Positions 43,748-52,952 are shown, counted from the first letter of the stretch. The stretch is 64,000 bases of DNA from Luteimicrobium subarcticum (GCF_002798015.1 NZ_PGTZ01000010.1:124001-188000), one strand, 5' to 3'. Notes: generated by a model not told the origin, from the letters alone. Translations and numbers: made by a program.

Positions 43748-43757
43748 CCTGCGGGGC

Positions 43758-44111
43758 TCAGGCGCGGCCGCGGAGGCGGTCGATCTCGCGGCGCTCGCGC
43801 TTGGTGGGGCGGCCGGCGCCGCGATCGCGCAGGCCCGCAGGCCCTGCGAACCCGCGCTCCGGCGGCGGCGGCGAGTGGTCCACGTAGGCCTTCGCGGCCT
43901 CGGGCGCGCCGACACGCTTCGGCACGAGCTCGACCACCTCGACGTCGCGCTCGCGGTCCGTCCGGAACGTGACGCGGTCGCCCGTCCGCAGGGTCGCTGA
44001 CGCCTTGACGCTGCCGCCGTTGACGCGCACGCGACCCGCCCGGCACCACGCGGTCGCGACCGACCGCGACTTCGCCAGCCGGACCGTCCAGAGCCACATG
44101 TCCACCCGCAC
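43758..44111 (-). CDS. S4-domain RNA-binding protein (Hsp15/RlbA-like)
   Basis: A 117-residue protein. The N-terminal S4 domain reads 'RVDMWLWTVRLAKSRSVATAWCRAGRVRVNG' (in parts) with 'VKASATLRTGDRVTF', as in Hsp15, which binds stalled 50S subunits. The C-terminal half is basic with 'GRPTKRERREIDRLRG', typical of the family. The start is a GTG at 44111. It is a single gene between a plus-strand relic and the lacI-type gene. Confidence 0.9.
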   Translation of the reverse strand: MRVDMWLWTVRLAKSRSVATAWCRAGRVRVNGGSVKASATLRTGDRVTFRTDRERDVEVVELVPKRVGAPEAAKAYVDHSPPPPERGFAGPAGLRDRGAGRPTKRERREIDRLRGRA

Positions 44112-44182
44112 GGGTCCATCCTCCCCCCGACCGCAGCGTGCTGGTGCGGGCGGGGCGCGCCCGGCGCAGCAGCACTCGCGCG

Positions 44183-45217
44183 TCAGGTGCTGGCGCGCAC
44201 CACGAGCGACGCCGGGACGGTCACGGCAGCCGGCGTCTCCCCGTCGATGACGGACAGCAGCAGCCGCACCATCTCCGCGCTGATGCGGTCGAACGGCTGC
44301 CGCATGGACGTGAGCGGCGGGTCGAGCGCCTCCGCGATGCCCGCGTCGTCGAAGCCGCCGACGGCGACCTGCCCGGGAACGGAGATCCCCGCCGTCCGCA
44401 GCGTCATGTACGCGCCGGAGGCCATGAGGTCGGAGGCGACGAACACAGCGTCGAGGTCAGGCCGTCGCTCGAGCAGCTCGGCCATGGCGCGGGCGCCGCT
44501 GTCGCGCGAGTAGTCGCCGTGCGCGACGAGGGTCGGGTCGAAGGCGTCGCCCAGCTCGTCGCGGTACCCGTCGAGGCGCAGCCGTCCGCCGGGCGTGTCC
44601 ATGGGGCCGGTGATCATCGCGACGTGCTGTCGTCCCCCGTCCAGCAGGTGCCGCACCATGGTGCGCGCGCCGGCGCGGTCGTCCGCGGACACGTACCCGA
44701 CCGTGCTCTCGAACCCGAGCGGGATGCCGCACGCGATCGTCGGGATGCCGCGCTCCTGCAGCGAGCGGAGCACCGTGTTGCCGGCGTGCGACGAGATGAG
44801 CAGCACGCCGTCGACGTGGCCCGACCCGACGTAGTCGACGACGTTGCGCTGCTCCTCCTTGGTGCCGGCGACCATGAGCAGCAGCGGCATGCGGCGCCGT
44901 GCGAGCTCCTGGGCCGACCCGCGCAGCAGGACCGAGAAGTTCGGGTCCTCGAAGAGCAGGTGCTGCGGCTCGGTGAGCAGGAACGCGATCGAGTTCGAGC
45001 GTCCGGTCACGAGGCTGCGGGCGTGCTGGTTGGCCGAGTACCCGGTGGCCTCGATGGCGGCCTCGACCGCGGCGAGCGCGTCGGGCGACACCCAGTGCCC
45101 GCCGTTGAGGACGCGGGACACCGTCCCGCGCGAGACGCCGGCGGCAGCGGCGACGTCCTTGATCGTCGGCCGGCGACGCGGGGTCGCACCGGCCTTGTCG
45201 GTGATCATGCGGGTCAT
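44183..45217 (-). CDS. LacI-family regulator of the galactan/galactoside locus
   Basis: A 344-residue repressor. The helix-turn-helix and hinge are at the N-terminus ('PTIKDVAAAAGVSRGTVSRVLNGGHWVS'; in parts), followed by a periplasmic-binding-type sugar domain ('ANQHARSLVTGRSNSIAFLL', 'VDGVLLISSH', 'AVFVASDLMASGAYMTLR', 'VAVGGFDDAGIAEALDPPLTSM'). It is the last gene of the importer operon and its ATG overlaps the permease stop as ATGA; an ATG 9 bp on is also possible. It is the best candidate to bind the four CTGTG-N6-CACAG palindromes in this locus, with galactose or galacto-oligosaccharide as likely inducer. Confidence 0.92.
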   Translation of the reverse strand: MTRMITDKAGATPRRRPTIKDVAAAAGVSRGTVSRVLNGGHWVSPDALAAVEAAIEATGYSANQHARSLVTGRSNSIAFLLTEPQHLLFEDPNFSVLLRGSAQELARRRMPLLLMVAGTKEEQRNVVDYVGSGHVDGVLLISSHAGNTVLRSLQERGIPTIACGIPLGFESTVGYVSADDRAGARTMVRHLLDGGRQHVAMITGPMDTPGGRLRLDGYRDELGDAFDPTLVAHGDYSRDSGARAMAELLERRPDLDAVFVASDLMASGAYMTLRTAGISVPGQVAVGGFDDAGIAEALDPPLTSMRQPFDRISAEMVRLLLSVIDGETPAAVTVPASLVVRAST

Positions 45218-46128
45218 GCTTTCACGGCACCCGCAGCGAGATCGACCTGCCAGAACCGCTGGAGCGTCAGGAACAGCGCGACGAGCGGGATGATCGACAG
45301 CAGCGCCCCCGTGATGACGGACGTGTACATGGCGGGCTGGGTCGCACCCTGGTTGAGCAGGCCCGACAGCCCCACGGTGAGCGGGAAGAGCTTGTCGTTG
45401 CCGAGCATGATGTACGGCAGCATGAAGTTGTTCCAGATGGCGACGAACTGGAACAGGAACACGGTGACGAGCCCCGGCATCATCATGGGCACCGCGAGCC
45501 GGAAGAAGATCCGCCCCTCCCCCGCGCCGTCGGTCCGGGCGGCCTCGATGACGTCGTCGGGGACGGCGGCCGCCGCGTAGATGCGGGACAGGTAGATGCC
45601 GTACGGGCTGATGATGCTCGGCAGCAGGACGGCCCAGTACGTGTTGGTCATGCCGACCTTCGCGAGCAGCAGGTACTGCGGGATCGCGAGGACGACCGCG
45701 GGCATGAGCACGCCCGCGAGGATGACGTTGAAGGTCGCCGTCTTGCCGCGGAACGAGTACTTGGCGAGCCCGTAGCCGGCCATCGCCGACACGAGGACGG
45801 ACAGCACGCCGCCGACGCCCGCGTAGAGGGCCGTGTTGAGCATCCAGCGCCAGAAGAGGCCACCGCGGTAGTCGGACAGCGCGGTGATGTTGTCCCACAG
45901 GTGGGTCGAGGGCGCGAGGGTGAACGTGCTGAACAGCTCTCCGGCGCTCTTGGTCGACGCGATGACGACCCACACGACGGGGAGCAGGCAGTAGGCCGCC
46001 CCGAGGAGCAGGACGGTCGTGCCGCCCCAGGCGGTACGACCGGCGGTACGACCAGCGGGGCGGCCGGCAGCTCCGTCGGGGCCGGGTCGTCCGGGCGCGG
46101 TCGGGGCGGGGAGGGTGGTGGCGGTCAT
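45214..46128 (-). CDS. Sugar ABC transporter permease (MalG type)
   Basis: A 304-residue inner-membrane permease with six helices and the EAA loop 'VIEAARTDGAGEGRIFFRLAVPMMMPG' (in parts). The N-terminal ~40 residues are Pro/Gly/Arg-rich and soluble. The ATG at 46128 lies one base after the stop of the partner permease. It forms the channel with the MalF-type protein for the solute brought by the lipoprotein encoded upstream; no ATPase gene is in the cluster, so a shared MsiK-type ATPase encoded elsewhere is expected. Confidence 0.93.
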   Translation of the reverse strand: MTATTLPAPTAPGRPGPDGAAGRPAGRTAGRTAWGGTTVLLLGAAYCLLPVVWVVIASTKSAGELFSTFTLAPSTHLWDNITALSDYRGGLFWRWMLNTALYAGVGGVLSVLVSAMAGYGLAKYSFRGKTATFNVILAGVLMPAVVLAIPQYLLLAKVGMTNTYWAVLLPSIISPYGIYLSRIYAAAAVPDDVIEAARTDGAGEGRIFFRLAVPMMMPGLVTVFLFQFVAIWNNFMLPYIMLGNDKLFPLTVGLSGLLNQGATQPAMYTSVITGALLSIIPLVALFLTLQRFWQVDLAAGAVKA

Positions 46129-46129
46129 G

Positions 46130-47119
46130 TCACTTCTCCTGGGCGAACGCACGGCGCTGCACGAGGCGCAGGAAGCCGAACGAGAGGACGAGGGTCGCGA
46201 GCGCGATGACGACGGACAGCGCGGCAGCCGAGTAGATGTCGTTGCGGATGAACGCGTTCCGGTAGACCGTCATGAGCGGGCTCCACGTCGACGCGATGGT
46301 GTTCGTGAGCGGCTTGAGGGTCATGGGCTCGGCGAACACCTGGAGCGTCGCGATCATCGAGAACAGGAACGTCAGGATGAGCGACGGCATGACGATCGGG
46401 ACCTTGATGCGCCACGCGATCTGCCGCTCGGTCGCGCCGTCGAGGCGCGCGGCCTCGTACAGGTCGGACGGGATCGCCTTGAGGGCGGTGTAGATGACGA
46501 TCATGTTGAACCCGACGCCGCCCCACAGGGCGATGTTCGCGATGGCGAACAGCACCCACCCGGAGTTGAGGATGTCCGGTGAGCCCCACCCGAGCTTCTC
46601 GGTGACGTACGTGAACGGGCTGACGCCCGGCAGGTACAGGAAGCCCCACAGCAGCGACGAGATGACGGCCGGGACGGCATAGGGCAGGAAGATCGAGACG
46701 CGCGAGAACGGCTTCGACCGGACGCGGTGGGCGTCGAGCAGGAGCGCGAACAGCAGCGCGAGGCCGAGCATCGTCGGCACGAGGATCACGCCGTACACGA
46801 GCACCCGGACCACGGACGCCACGAAGTCGGGGTCGGACAGCGACGACCGGTAGTTCTCGAAGCCGGCCCACACCTCGGTGTGCGACCCCTTCCCGAGCCC
46901 GAGGCCGGAGACCTTCACCTTGCGGAAGCTGAGGTAGACGGCGTAGAGGATCGGCAGCGCGAGGAACAGCACGAACAGCACGGCGGCGGGCGCGACGAAC
47001 GCGTAGGGCGCGGCGGCGGTCCCGCGGCTCCGGCGGCGGGCGGGCGCGCCACCGGTCGGGGCCGGCGACGGCACCGTGGGCGACGCCCCGTCGGTCGGGC
47101 GGTCGGTGGTCGTGGTCAT
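46130..47119 (-). CDS. Sugar ABC transporter permease (MalF type)
   Basis: A 329-residue permease with six helices. The EAA loop is 'LYEAARLDGATERQIAWRIKVPIVMPS' (in parts). An N-terminal Thr/Pro-rich segment precedes 'APYAFVAPAAVLFVLFLALP', the usual first helix of this group. A GAGGAG ribosome site precedes the ATG at 47119. It is 82 bp after the solute-binding gene and one base before the second permease. Confidence 0.93.
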   Translation of the reverse strand: MTTTTDRPTDGASPTVPSPAPTGGAPARRRSRGTAAAPYAFVAPAAVLFVLFLALPILYAVYLSFRKVKVSGLGLGKGSHTEVWAGFENYRSSLSDPDFVASVVRVLVYGVILVPTMLGLALLFALLLDAHRVRSKPFSRVSIFLPYAVPAVISSLLWGFLYLPGVSPFTYVTEKLGWGSPDILNSGWVLFAIANIALWGGVGFNMIVIYTALKAIPSDLYEAARLDGATERQIAWRIKVPIVMPSLILTFLFSMIATLQVFAEPMTLKPLTNTIASTWSPLMTVYRNAFIRNDIYSAAALSVVIALATLVLSFGFLRLVQRRAFAQEK

Positions 47120-47201
47120 GCGGTGCTCCTCGGGTGCGTGCGACGGTGCGCGCGGGCGCGGGACCGGCGGGCGTCCGGTGCCGGGCGCCCGCCGGTGCGG
47201 G

Positions 47202-48551
47202 TCATTCCTTGACGTTGTAGCCAGAGCTCTTGAGGTTGTCGAGCGTGGTCTTCTGCATCGAGGTGACCGCGTCGCCGAACGCCTGCTGCGTCTTGGCCTT
47301 GGTGGCCTTGCCGAACTCGTCGTTGTACGCCGAGTACGCGACGTCGACGTTCGGGCCGTAGGTGAACGGCTTGACCGTGCCGGAGATCTCGGCGGCGAGC
47401 GAGTAGAAGTCGGGCTGGTTCGAGAAGAAGTCGGGCGGGCTGGTGAGCGCGGACTTCTGCGACGCCAGCGCGGCCGGGTAGAGGCCACCCTCCGAGACGA
47501 GCAGGTCGGCCGCCTCGGACGACGTGTTGAGCCACGTCACGAACTCCGCCGCGTACTGCGGGTTCTTCGACTGGGTGGTCACCGCGGTCGCGGAGCCGCC
47601 CCAGTTGCCGGTCGCGTCGTCGCCCGCGGTCCACTGCGGGAGCTTGGCCATCTTCCACTGGCCCTTCGTGTCGGGCGCGTTGCCCGACAGGACGCCGGGC
47701 GCCCAGATCGCCGAGATCCAGCCGACCTGCGTGCCGTCGTTGAGGGCCTTGTTCCACGCAGGCGTGTACATCGGCTTGTTGTCGATGACGCCCTCCTCGA
47801 CGAGCTTGCCCCAGTAGGTCGCGACCTTCTGGGTGGCCTCGGAGTCGATGTCGACGGACCAGGCGTCGCCGTCGACACCCCACCAGGACGCGCCGGCCTG
47901 CTGTGCGAGACCGGTGAACCAGCCGGCGTCGGTGGACGAGAACGTCCCGAGGTACGCCTTCGGGTCCTTCTGGTGGAGCTCCTCGGCGACCTTGGCGTAG
48001 TCGTCCCACGTGGTGGGGACCGTCAGGCCGTACTTCTCGAAGACGTCGGCACGGTAGTAGAACTCCATGGGCCCGGAGTCCTGGGGGACCGCGTAGACGG
48101 CGTCGGAGCCGAGCGTCACGGCGTTCCAGGAGCCGTCGCCGAACGCGCTCTTCGTGGCGGGGTCGATGTCCTTGCTGATGTCGGCGAGGGCGTCGGACGC
48201 GACGAGGGTCGGGATCTTCTGGTACTCGGCCTGCATGATGTCGGGCGCGCCGGAGCCGGCCTTGATCGCGGTGAGCAGCTTCGTGACGGCCGGGTCGCCG
48301 CCGTCCTGCTTGTTCACCTCGACGTGGATGGTGGGGTGCTCCTTGTTCCAGACGGCGGCGACCTTGTCCATGCCGGGCGCCCAGGTCCAGTAGGTGAGCT
48401 CGATCTTCTGTGCCGGGTCGGTGGGCGTCGTGTACGCGCCGGAACCGGAGCCGGAACCCGAGCCGGAGTCGTCCGACGAGCATCCGGCGAGCAGGAGTGC
48501 GGACGCCGCTGCGACGACGGCGGCGGCCTTGACTGACGTGTGCGGTCGCAC
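47202..48551 (-). CDS. Extracellular sugar-binding lipoprotein of the ABC importer
   Basis: A 449-residue family-1 solute-binding protein. The signal peptide ends in the lipobox 'LLLAGC'; a Ser/Gly-rich spacer follows. The body has 'IELTYWTWAPGMDKVAAVWN', 'GSGAPDIMQAEYQKIP', 'YYRADVFEKYGLTVPTTWDD' and other features of sugar-binding proteins. It starts with GTG at 48551 preceded by GAGGTCAC. It is divergent from the GH42 gene; two 16-bp palindromes in the shared region suggest joint control. Likely ligand: galacto-oligosaccharides from the GH53 enzyme. Confidence 0.94.
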   Translation of the reverse strand: MRPHTSVKAAAVVAAASALLLAGCSSDDSGSGSGSGSGAYTTPTDPAQKIELTYWTWAPGMDKVAAVWNKEHPTIHVEVNKQDGGDPAVTKLLTAIKAGSGAPDIMQAEYQKIPTLVASDALADISKDIDPATKSAFGDGSWNAVTLGSDAVYAVPQDSGPMEFYYRADVFEKYGLTVPTTWDDYAKVAEELHQKDPKAYLGTFSSTDAGWFTGLAQQAGASWWGVDGDAWSVDIDSEATQKVATYWGKLVEEGVIDNKPMYTPAWNKALNDGTQVGWISAIWAPGVLSGNAPDTKGQWKMAKLPQWTAGDDATGNWGGSATAVTTQSKNPQYAAEFVTWLNTSSEAADLLVSEGGLYPAALASQKSALTSPPDFFSNQPDFYSLAAEISGTVKPFTYGPNVDVAYSAYNDEFGKATKAKTQQAFGDAVTSMQKTTLDNLKSSGYNVKE

Positions 48552-48613
48552 GTGACCTCCTCGTTGAAGCCCCTCGCGCGGTTGCGACGGGGTACGACTC
48601 GAGCCTCGAGCCG

Positions 48614-48629
48614 CTGTGCACGATCACAG
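48614..48629. promoter_or_regulatory. LacI-type operator 1 (CTGTGCACGATCACAG)
   Basis: A 16-bp palindrome 63 bp upstream of the solute-binding gene. The sequence is identical to the site at 52937. LacI-family operators are even-length palindromes with a central CG, as here. Confidence 0.82.
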
Positions 48630-48701
48630 TAGTTGCACGCCCGTGTCTCTTGTCAACGTCCAAGTACCGCAGAGAAAAGCGATCGTTACGGTTCCGAGAC
48701 A

Positions 48702-48717
48702 CTGTGTGCGTTCACAG
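48702..48717. promoter_or_regulatory. LacI-type operator 2 (CTGTGTGCGTTCACAG)
   Basis: A 16-bp palindrome 56 bp upstream of the GH42 start, 88 bp from operator 1. It keeps the CTGTG/CACAG arms and central CG. The downstream TAGACAAT region probably contains the GH42 promoter. Confidence 0.82.
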
Positions 48718-48772
48718 CATTTGTGGTGTAGACAATGACCACCCCTGTGTTCGCACGACCTGATGGAGTGTC

Positions 48773-50869
48773 ATGGACGACACCAGCACCCCGGCCCCAC
48801 CCGGACCGCGACGGCAGCGCCGACCGCGCGACACGGCCCAGGTCTGGGCGACCGGGCTCGACGGCATCGCCTACGGCGGCGACTACAACCCCGAGCAGTG
48901 GCCCGAGGAGACCTGGGCCGAGGACGTCCGTCTCATGCGCGAGGCCGGCGTCACGTTCGCGACCGTCGGGGTGTTCTCCTGGGTCCTCATGGAGCCCCGC
49001 GAGGGCGAGCTCCACCTCGACTGGCTCGACCGCGTCATCGACGGCCTGCACGCCGCCGGCATCCGCGTCGTGCTCTCGACCCCGACGGCCGGACCGCCCG
49101 CCTGGCTCTACGCCAAGTACCCCGACGCCCGCGTCGTCACGCGCGACGGCGTCGCGCTCGGCCCCGGCTCGCGCGGCGCGATGTCGCCGAGCGCCCCCGC
49201 CTACCGCGAGGCGTGCCGGCGCATCGCCGACGCCCTCGCCGCCCGGTACGGCTCCCACCCCGCCCTCGCGCTGTGGCACGTCCACAACGAGTACGGCGTC
49301 CCCGTCTCCGAGGACTTCTCGGTCCACGCCCGCCACGCGTTCCGCGACTGGCTCCAGGAGCGGTACGACACCGTCGACGAGCTCAACCGCCGCTGGGGCA
49401 CCCTGTTCTGGGGCCAGCGCTACGGCGCGTGGGACGAGGTCGAACCGCCCGGCCCCGCCGCCAGCGTCGTCAACGCGGCGCACCAGCTCGACTGGGCACG
49501 CTTCACCGACCACCAGCTCCGCGCGTGCTTCCGCATCGAGCGCGACGCCATCCGGCAGCACTCGGACGTGCCCGTCACCACCAACTTCCAGGGCTTCAAC
49601 GGGCGTCCGACCGACCTGTGGGCCTGGGCGGACGAGGTCGACATCGTGTCGAACGACCACTACCTCGACGCCGCCGACCCGCGGAACCACGTCACGCTCG
49701 CGCAGGCCGCCGACCTCGTGCGGTCCGTCGCCGCCGGCCGCCCGTGGTTCCTCATGGAGCACTCCACGTCGGCCGTGAACTGGCAGCCGCGCAACGTCGC
49801 GAAGCTGCCCGGCGAGATGCGGCGCAACTCGCTCCAGCACGTCGCCCGCGGCTCCGACGCCGTCGGGTTCTTCCAGTGGCGCGCGTCGCGCGTCGGCGTG
49901 GAGAAGTTCCACTCGACGATGCTCCCCCACGGCGGGACCGGCACCCGCGTGTGGCGCGAGGTCGTCGAGCTGGGCGCCGACCTGCGCCGCCTCGCCGACG
50001 TCCACGGGTCCGTCGTCCGGCCGCGCGTCGCGATCCTGTGGGACTGGGAGTCGTCCTGGGCGCAGGGACTCGAGTGGCGACCCAGCGTCGACCTCGACGC
50101 CGACGAGCGGCGCGACGCCTACTACCGGGCCCTGTTCGACGAGGACGTGACCGTCGACTTCGCGCACCCCGGCGCCGACCTGTCCGCGTACGACCTCGTG
50201 GTCGCGCCCGCCCTGTACCTGCTGCGCGCCGACCACGCCGCACGCCTCACCCGGTGGGTCGAGGACGGCGGCACGCTCGTCGTCTCCTACTTCTCCGCGA
50301 TCGTCGACGAGGACGACGCCCTCCACCCCGGCGGGTTCGGCACCCCGCTGCGCGAGGCGCTCGGGGTCGTCGTCGAGGAGTTCACCCCGCTGCGCGCGGG
50401 CGAACGCGTGCACCTGTCGGCCGGAGGCTCTGCCGACGACGCCCTCGGCGACATGCTCGACGGGACGGCGGTCGACGTCTGGGCCGAGGACCTGCGGCTC
50501 GAGGGCGCGCGGGCCGTGGCGACCTTCCGGGACGGCCCCGTCCCCGGTGGCCCCGCCGTCACCCGGCACGCGCACGGCGCCGGGCACGGCTGGTACGTCG
50601 CCGCCCGGCTCGACGGCGTCGCGCTGCGGTCGGTGCTGCGGGCCGCGGCGCACGACGCGGGCGTCGCCACCCGCCGGATCGGCGACGACGTCGAGCTCGT
50701 GGTCCGGCACGGGACGACCGACGACTTCCTGTTCGTCGTCAACCACGGCGCGGCGGCGGCCACGCTCGAGCTGACCGGCCACGACCTCCTCACCGGCATG
50801 GACGTCGACGGCCGGCTCGTCGTCCCGGCGGGCGACGTCGCCGTGGTCCGCTCGGAGCGGCGGCCGTGA
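48773..50869 (+). CDS. Beta-galactosidase, GH42 family
   Basis: A 698-residue cytosolic enzyme that removes galactose from galactosides and galacto-oligosaccharides. The TIM barrel begins 'IAYGGDYNPEQWPEETWAED'; the acid/base Glu173 is in 'WHVHNEYG' and the nucleophile Glu329 in 'WFLMEHSTS'. A trimerisation domain and a C-terminal beta domain follow, as in other GH42 proteins. No signal peptide is seen. It is divergent from the importer operon and overlaps the deoR-type gene (TGATG), so products of the secreted GH53 enzyme would be imported and then split here. Confidence 0.95.
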   Translation: MDDTSTPAPPGPRRQRRPRDTAQVWATGLDGIAYGGDYNPEQWPEETWAEDVRLMREAGVTFATVGVFSWVLMEPREGELHLDWLDRVIDGLHAAGIRVVLSTPTAGPPAWLYAKYPDARVVTRDGVALGPGSRGAMSPSAPAYREACRRIADALAARYGSHPALALWHVHNEYGVPVSEDFSVHARHAFRDWLQERYDTVDELNRRWGTLFWGQRYGAWDEVEPPGPAASVVNAAHQLDWARFTDHQLRACFRIERDAIRQHSDVPVTTNFQGFNGRPTDLWAWADEVDIVSNDHYLDAADPRNHVTLAQAADLVRSVAAGRPWFLMEHSTSAVNWQPRNVAKLPGEMRRNSLQHVARGSDAVGFFQWRASRVGVEKFHSTMLPHGGTGTRVWREVVELGADLRRLADVHGSVVRPRVAILWDWESSWAQGLEWRPSVDLDADERRDAYYRALFDEDVTVDFAHPGADLSAYDLVVAPALYLLRADHAARLTRWVEDGGTLVVSYFSAIVDEDDALHPGGFGTPLREALGVVVEEFTPLRAGERVHLSAGGSADDALGDMLDGTAVDVWAEDLRLEGARAVATFRDGPVPGGPAVTRHAHGAGHGWYVAARLDGVALRSVLRAAAHDAGVATRRIGDDVELVVRHGTTDDFLFVVNHGAAAATLELTGHDLLTGMDVDGRLVVPAGDVAVVRSERRP

Positions 50870-51702
50870 TGACGACCGATCCCGCCGTGGAGCCGTCTGC
50901 GCGGCGCGACGCCATCCTCGACGAGATCGCCCGCCGCGGGTCCGTGCGCGTCGGTGAGCTCGCCGGGCGGCTGCGCGTCTCGCCGCTCACCGTCCGGCGC
51001 GACATCGGCGCGCTCGCCGCGGCCGGACGGGTCCGCAAGGTCCACGGCGGGGCGGTGCAGGTCGAGGGGTCGTGGCCTCGCGCCCGTCCCTCCGAGGCAC
51101 CGGGCACCGACGCGCCGGACGAGCGGCCCGGGGAGACCGTCGTCACCGCCGCCGTCGCGCGCGCGGTCGTCGACCTGCTCGCGCCCGGCGACGCGGTCGT
51201 CCTCGTCGGCGCGGGCGTCACGGAGCAGGTCGCGCACGCGCTCGCCGAGCGTCGGGCCCCGCGCCCGCTCACGGTCGTCCCGACGTCGCTCCGGGCCGCG
51301 CTCCTCCTCGCGGGCGAGCGCGACCGCGGCCTCGTCACGCTGCTCCCCGGGGGCGAGCAGTCGCCCCGCGGCATGCTCGTCGGACCGGTCGCCGAGGAGA
51401 CTCTCGCCTCGCTGCACGTCGACCTGGCGGTCGTCGAGCTCGCCGGCCTCGGGCCGGACGGACGGCTCACCGTCGGCGCGTTCGACGAGGTCGCCGTGTG
51501 CCGGACCGCGCAGCGCGCCGCGGCACGGACCGTCGCGGTGGTCCCCGCCGACCGGATCGACCGTCCCGGGCTCGCCCGGTGGGGCGGGCTCGCCGACCTC
51601 GACGTGCTCGTGACGGACGCGCCGCCGTCGTCGGAGGTCGTCGCCCGGCTCGCCGCGGCGGATGTCCGGCTCGTCGTGGCCGGGGAGCCGGACACCGACT
51701 GA
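50869..51702 (+). CDS. DeoR-family regulator
   Basis: A 277-residue regulator. The N-terminal winged helix is 'RRDAILDEIARRGSVRVGEL', 'LRVSPLTVRRDIGALAAAGRVRKVHGGAV' (in two parts), and the C-terminal sugar-phosphate sensor domain has 'VVLVGAGVTEQVAHALAER' and 'VAVVPADRIDRPGLARWGG'. DeoR proteins sense phosphorylated sugars; here perhaps a galactose or tagatose phosphate. It overlaps the GH42 stop by one base (ATG at 50869; a GTG three bases earlier is possible). It gives the locus a second regulator besides LacI. Confidence 0.92.
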   Translation: MTTDPAVEPSARRDAILDEIARRGSVRVGELAGRLRVSPLTVRRDIGALAAAGRVRKVHGGAVQVEGSWPRARPSEAPGTDAPDERPGETVVTAAVARAVVDLLAPGDAVVLVGAGVTEQVAHALAERRAPRPLTVVPTSLRAALLLAGERDRGLVTLLPGGEQSPRGMLVGPVAEETLASLHVDLAVVELAGLGPDGRLTVGAFDEVAVCRTAQRAAARTVAVVPADRIDRPGLARWGGLADLDVLVTDAPPSSEVVARLAAADVRLVVAGEPDTD

Positions 51703-51730
51703 TGCGTCGGCACCACAGGGAAAGAGGTGG

Positions 51731-51751
51731 CCGACCGCCGGTGGCGGTCGG
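51731..51751 (+). terminator. 9-bp hairpin between the deoR-type and GNAT genes
   Basis: CCGACCGCC (51731-51739), loop GGT, GGCGGTCGG (51743-51751). It lies 28 bp after the deoR-type stop and 11 bp before the GNAT start, so it may also affect GNAT translation. Confidence 0.6.
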
Positions 51752-51762
51752 ACCCTGGAGGG

Positions 51763-52872
51763 ATGGACCCGTTCGAGCTCCTGACCCTCCGCACCGCCGA
51801 CGCCGACCGCGGCGCGGACGACTGGGCGCTGCGCGGCGTGGAAGCCGTCGAGGCGGCATGGTGGCACGACCTCACGGGCACGACGGACGAGCTCCGGACC
51901 GCACGGTGGCGCCAGGTCGTCCTCGGGACGACCGGACCGCACCACTCCGTCGCCGTCCTCGCCGTGGCACCGCACGCGAGCACCCCCGAGGACGTGCTCG
52001 GGTTCGCGTGGGTCCGCCTGTTCGACGCGTCCAACACGGACGCCGCCGAGGTCGACCTCGTCGTCCACCCGGACCACCGGCGACGGGGTGTCGGAGCCGC
52101 GCTGTGGGACGCCGCGCTGGACGTCGTCCGCGGCGAGGGCCGGCACGTCGTGCAGGCGTGGAGCGTGCACCGTCCGCCGTCGTCGGACACGCCGGCCGGG
52201 ACGGCGACGGTGACCCCCGCCTCCGGGGCGGGCGAGCTCGCCGCCGACGACCCCGAGGTGCGGTTCGCCGCCGCCCGCGGCGCCACGCTCGCGCAGGTCG
52301 AGCGACGGTCGACCCTCGAGGTGCCGTCGGCCGGGCTGCTCGACGGGCTCGACGCGGCGGCGCGGCCGCACGCCGACGGGTACGTGCTGCACGGCTGGCG
52401 CGGGCCGGACGTCCCGGAGTCCCGGCTCCACGACGTCGGCGCGCTCGAGACCCGCATGTCCACGGACGCACCGCAGGGCGGGCTCACGATCGAGCAGGAC
52501 GTCTGGGACGCCGACCGCGTGCGCGCGTGGATCGACCGGCTCGCCCGGTCGGGCGAGGACGTCCTGCTGGCGGCGGCCGAGCACGTCGCCTCGGGACGAC
52601 TCGTCGCCTACACGGTCCTGGTCGTCGCGCAGGACGGGTCCGTGCGGTGGGCGACCCAGGACGCGACGATCGTGGACCCGGACCACCGCGGCCACCGTCT
52701 CGGGATGCTCGTGAAGGTCGCGAACCTGCGGGCGCTGCGCGCCGACCGTCCGGCCGTGGAGCGCGTCGTGACCTGGAACGCCGACGAGAACGAGCACATG
52801 CTCGCGATCAACGTCGCCCTGGGGTTCCGCGTGACGGCCCTCGGGGGTGGTTGGGAGCTGCGTCTCGCATGA
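51763..52872 (+). CDS. GNAT-family acetyltransferase, two-domain
   Basis: A 369-residue protein with two GNAT folds. The first has 'AEVDLVVHPDHRRRGVGAALWDAAL' (in parts; acetyl-CoA loop RRRGVG), the second 'ATIVDPDHRGHRLGMLVKVANL' (loop HRGHRLG). Two-domain GNATs of this kind, related to MshD, are common in actinobacteria; substrates are mostly unknown. The ATG at 51763 has GGAGGG directly upstream. It lies inside the galactan locus but has no clear role there. Confidence 0.88.
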   Translation: MDPFELLTLRTADADRGADDWALRGVEAVEAAWWHDLTGTTDELRTARWRQVVLGTTGPHHSVAVLAVAPHASTPEDVLGFAWVRLFDASNTDAAEVDLVVHPDHRRRGVGAALWDAALDVVRGEGRHVVQAWSVHRPPSSDTPAGTATVTPASGAGELAADDPEVRFAAARGATLAQVERRSTLEVPSAGLLDGLDAAARPHADGYVLHGWRGPDVPESRLHDVGALETRMSTDAPQGGLTIEQDVWDADRVRAWIDRLARSGEDVLLAAAEHVASGRLVAYTVLVVAQDGSVRWATQDATIVDPDHRGHRLGMLVKVANLRALRADRPAVERVVTWNADENEHMLAINVALGFRVTALGGGWELRLA

Positions 52873-52936
52873 GGCGCGCCCGCTGGGCCGAGCGACGTCC
52901 TTGTCGCTCGACGGACCCGGGGCCCTGGCCCGACAA

Positions 52937-52952
52937 CTGTGCACGATCACAG
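52937..52952. promoter_or_regulatory. LacI-type operator 3 (CTGTGCACGATCACAG)
   Basis: Identical over 16 bp to operator 1, 4.3 kb away, with arms extended by AA/TT on both sides. It is 168 bp upstream of the GH53 start. Confidence 0.82.
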
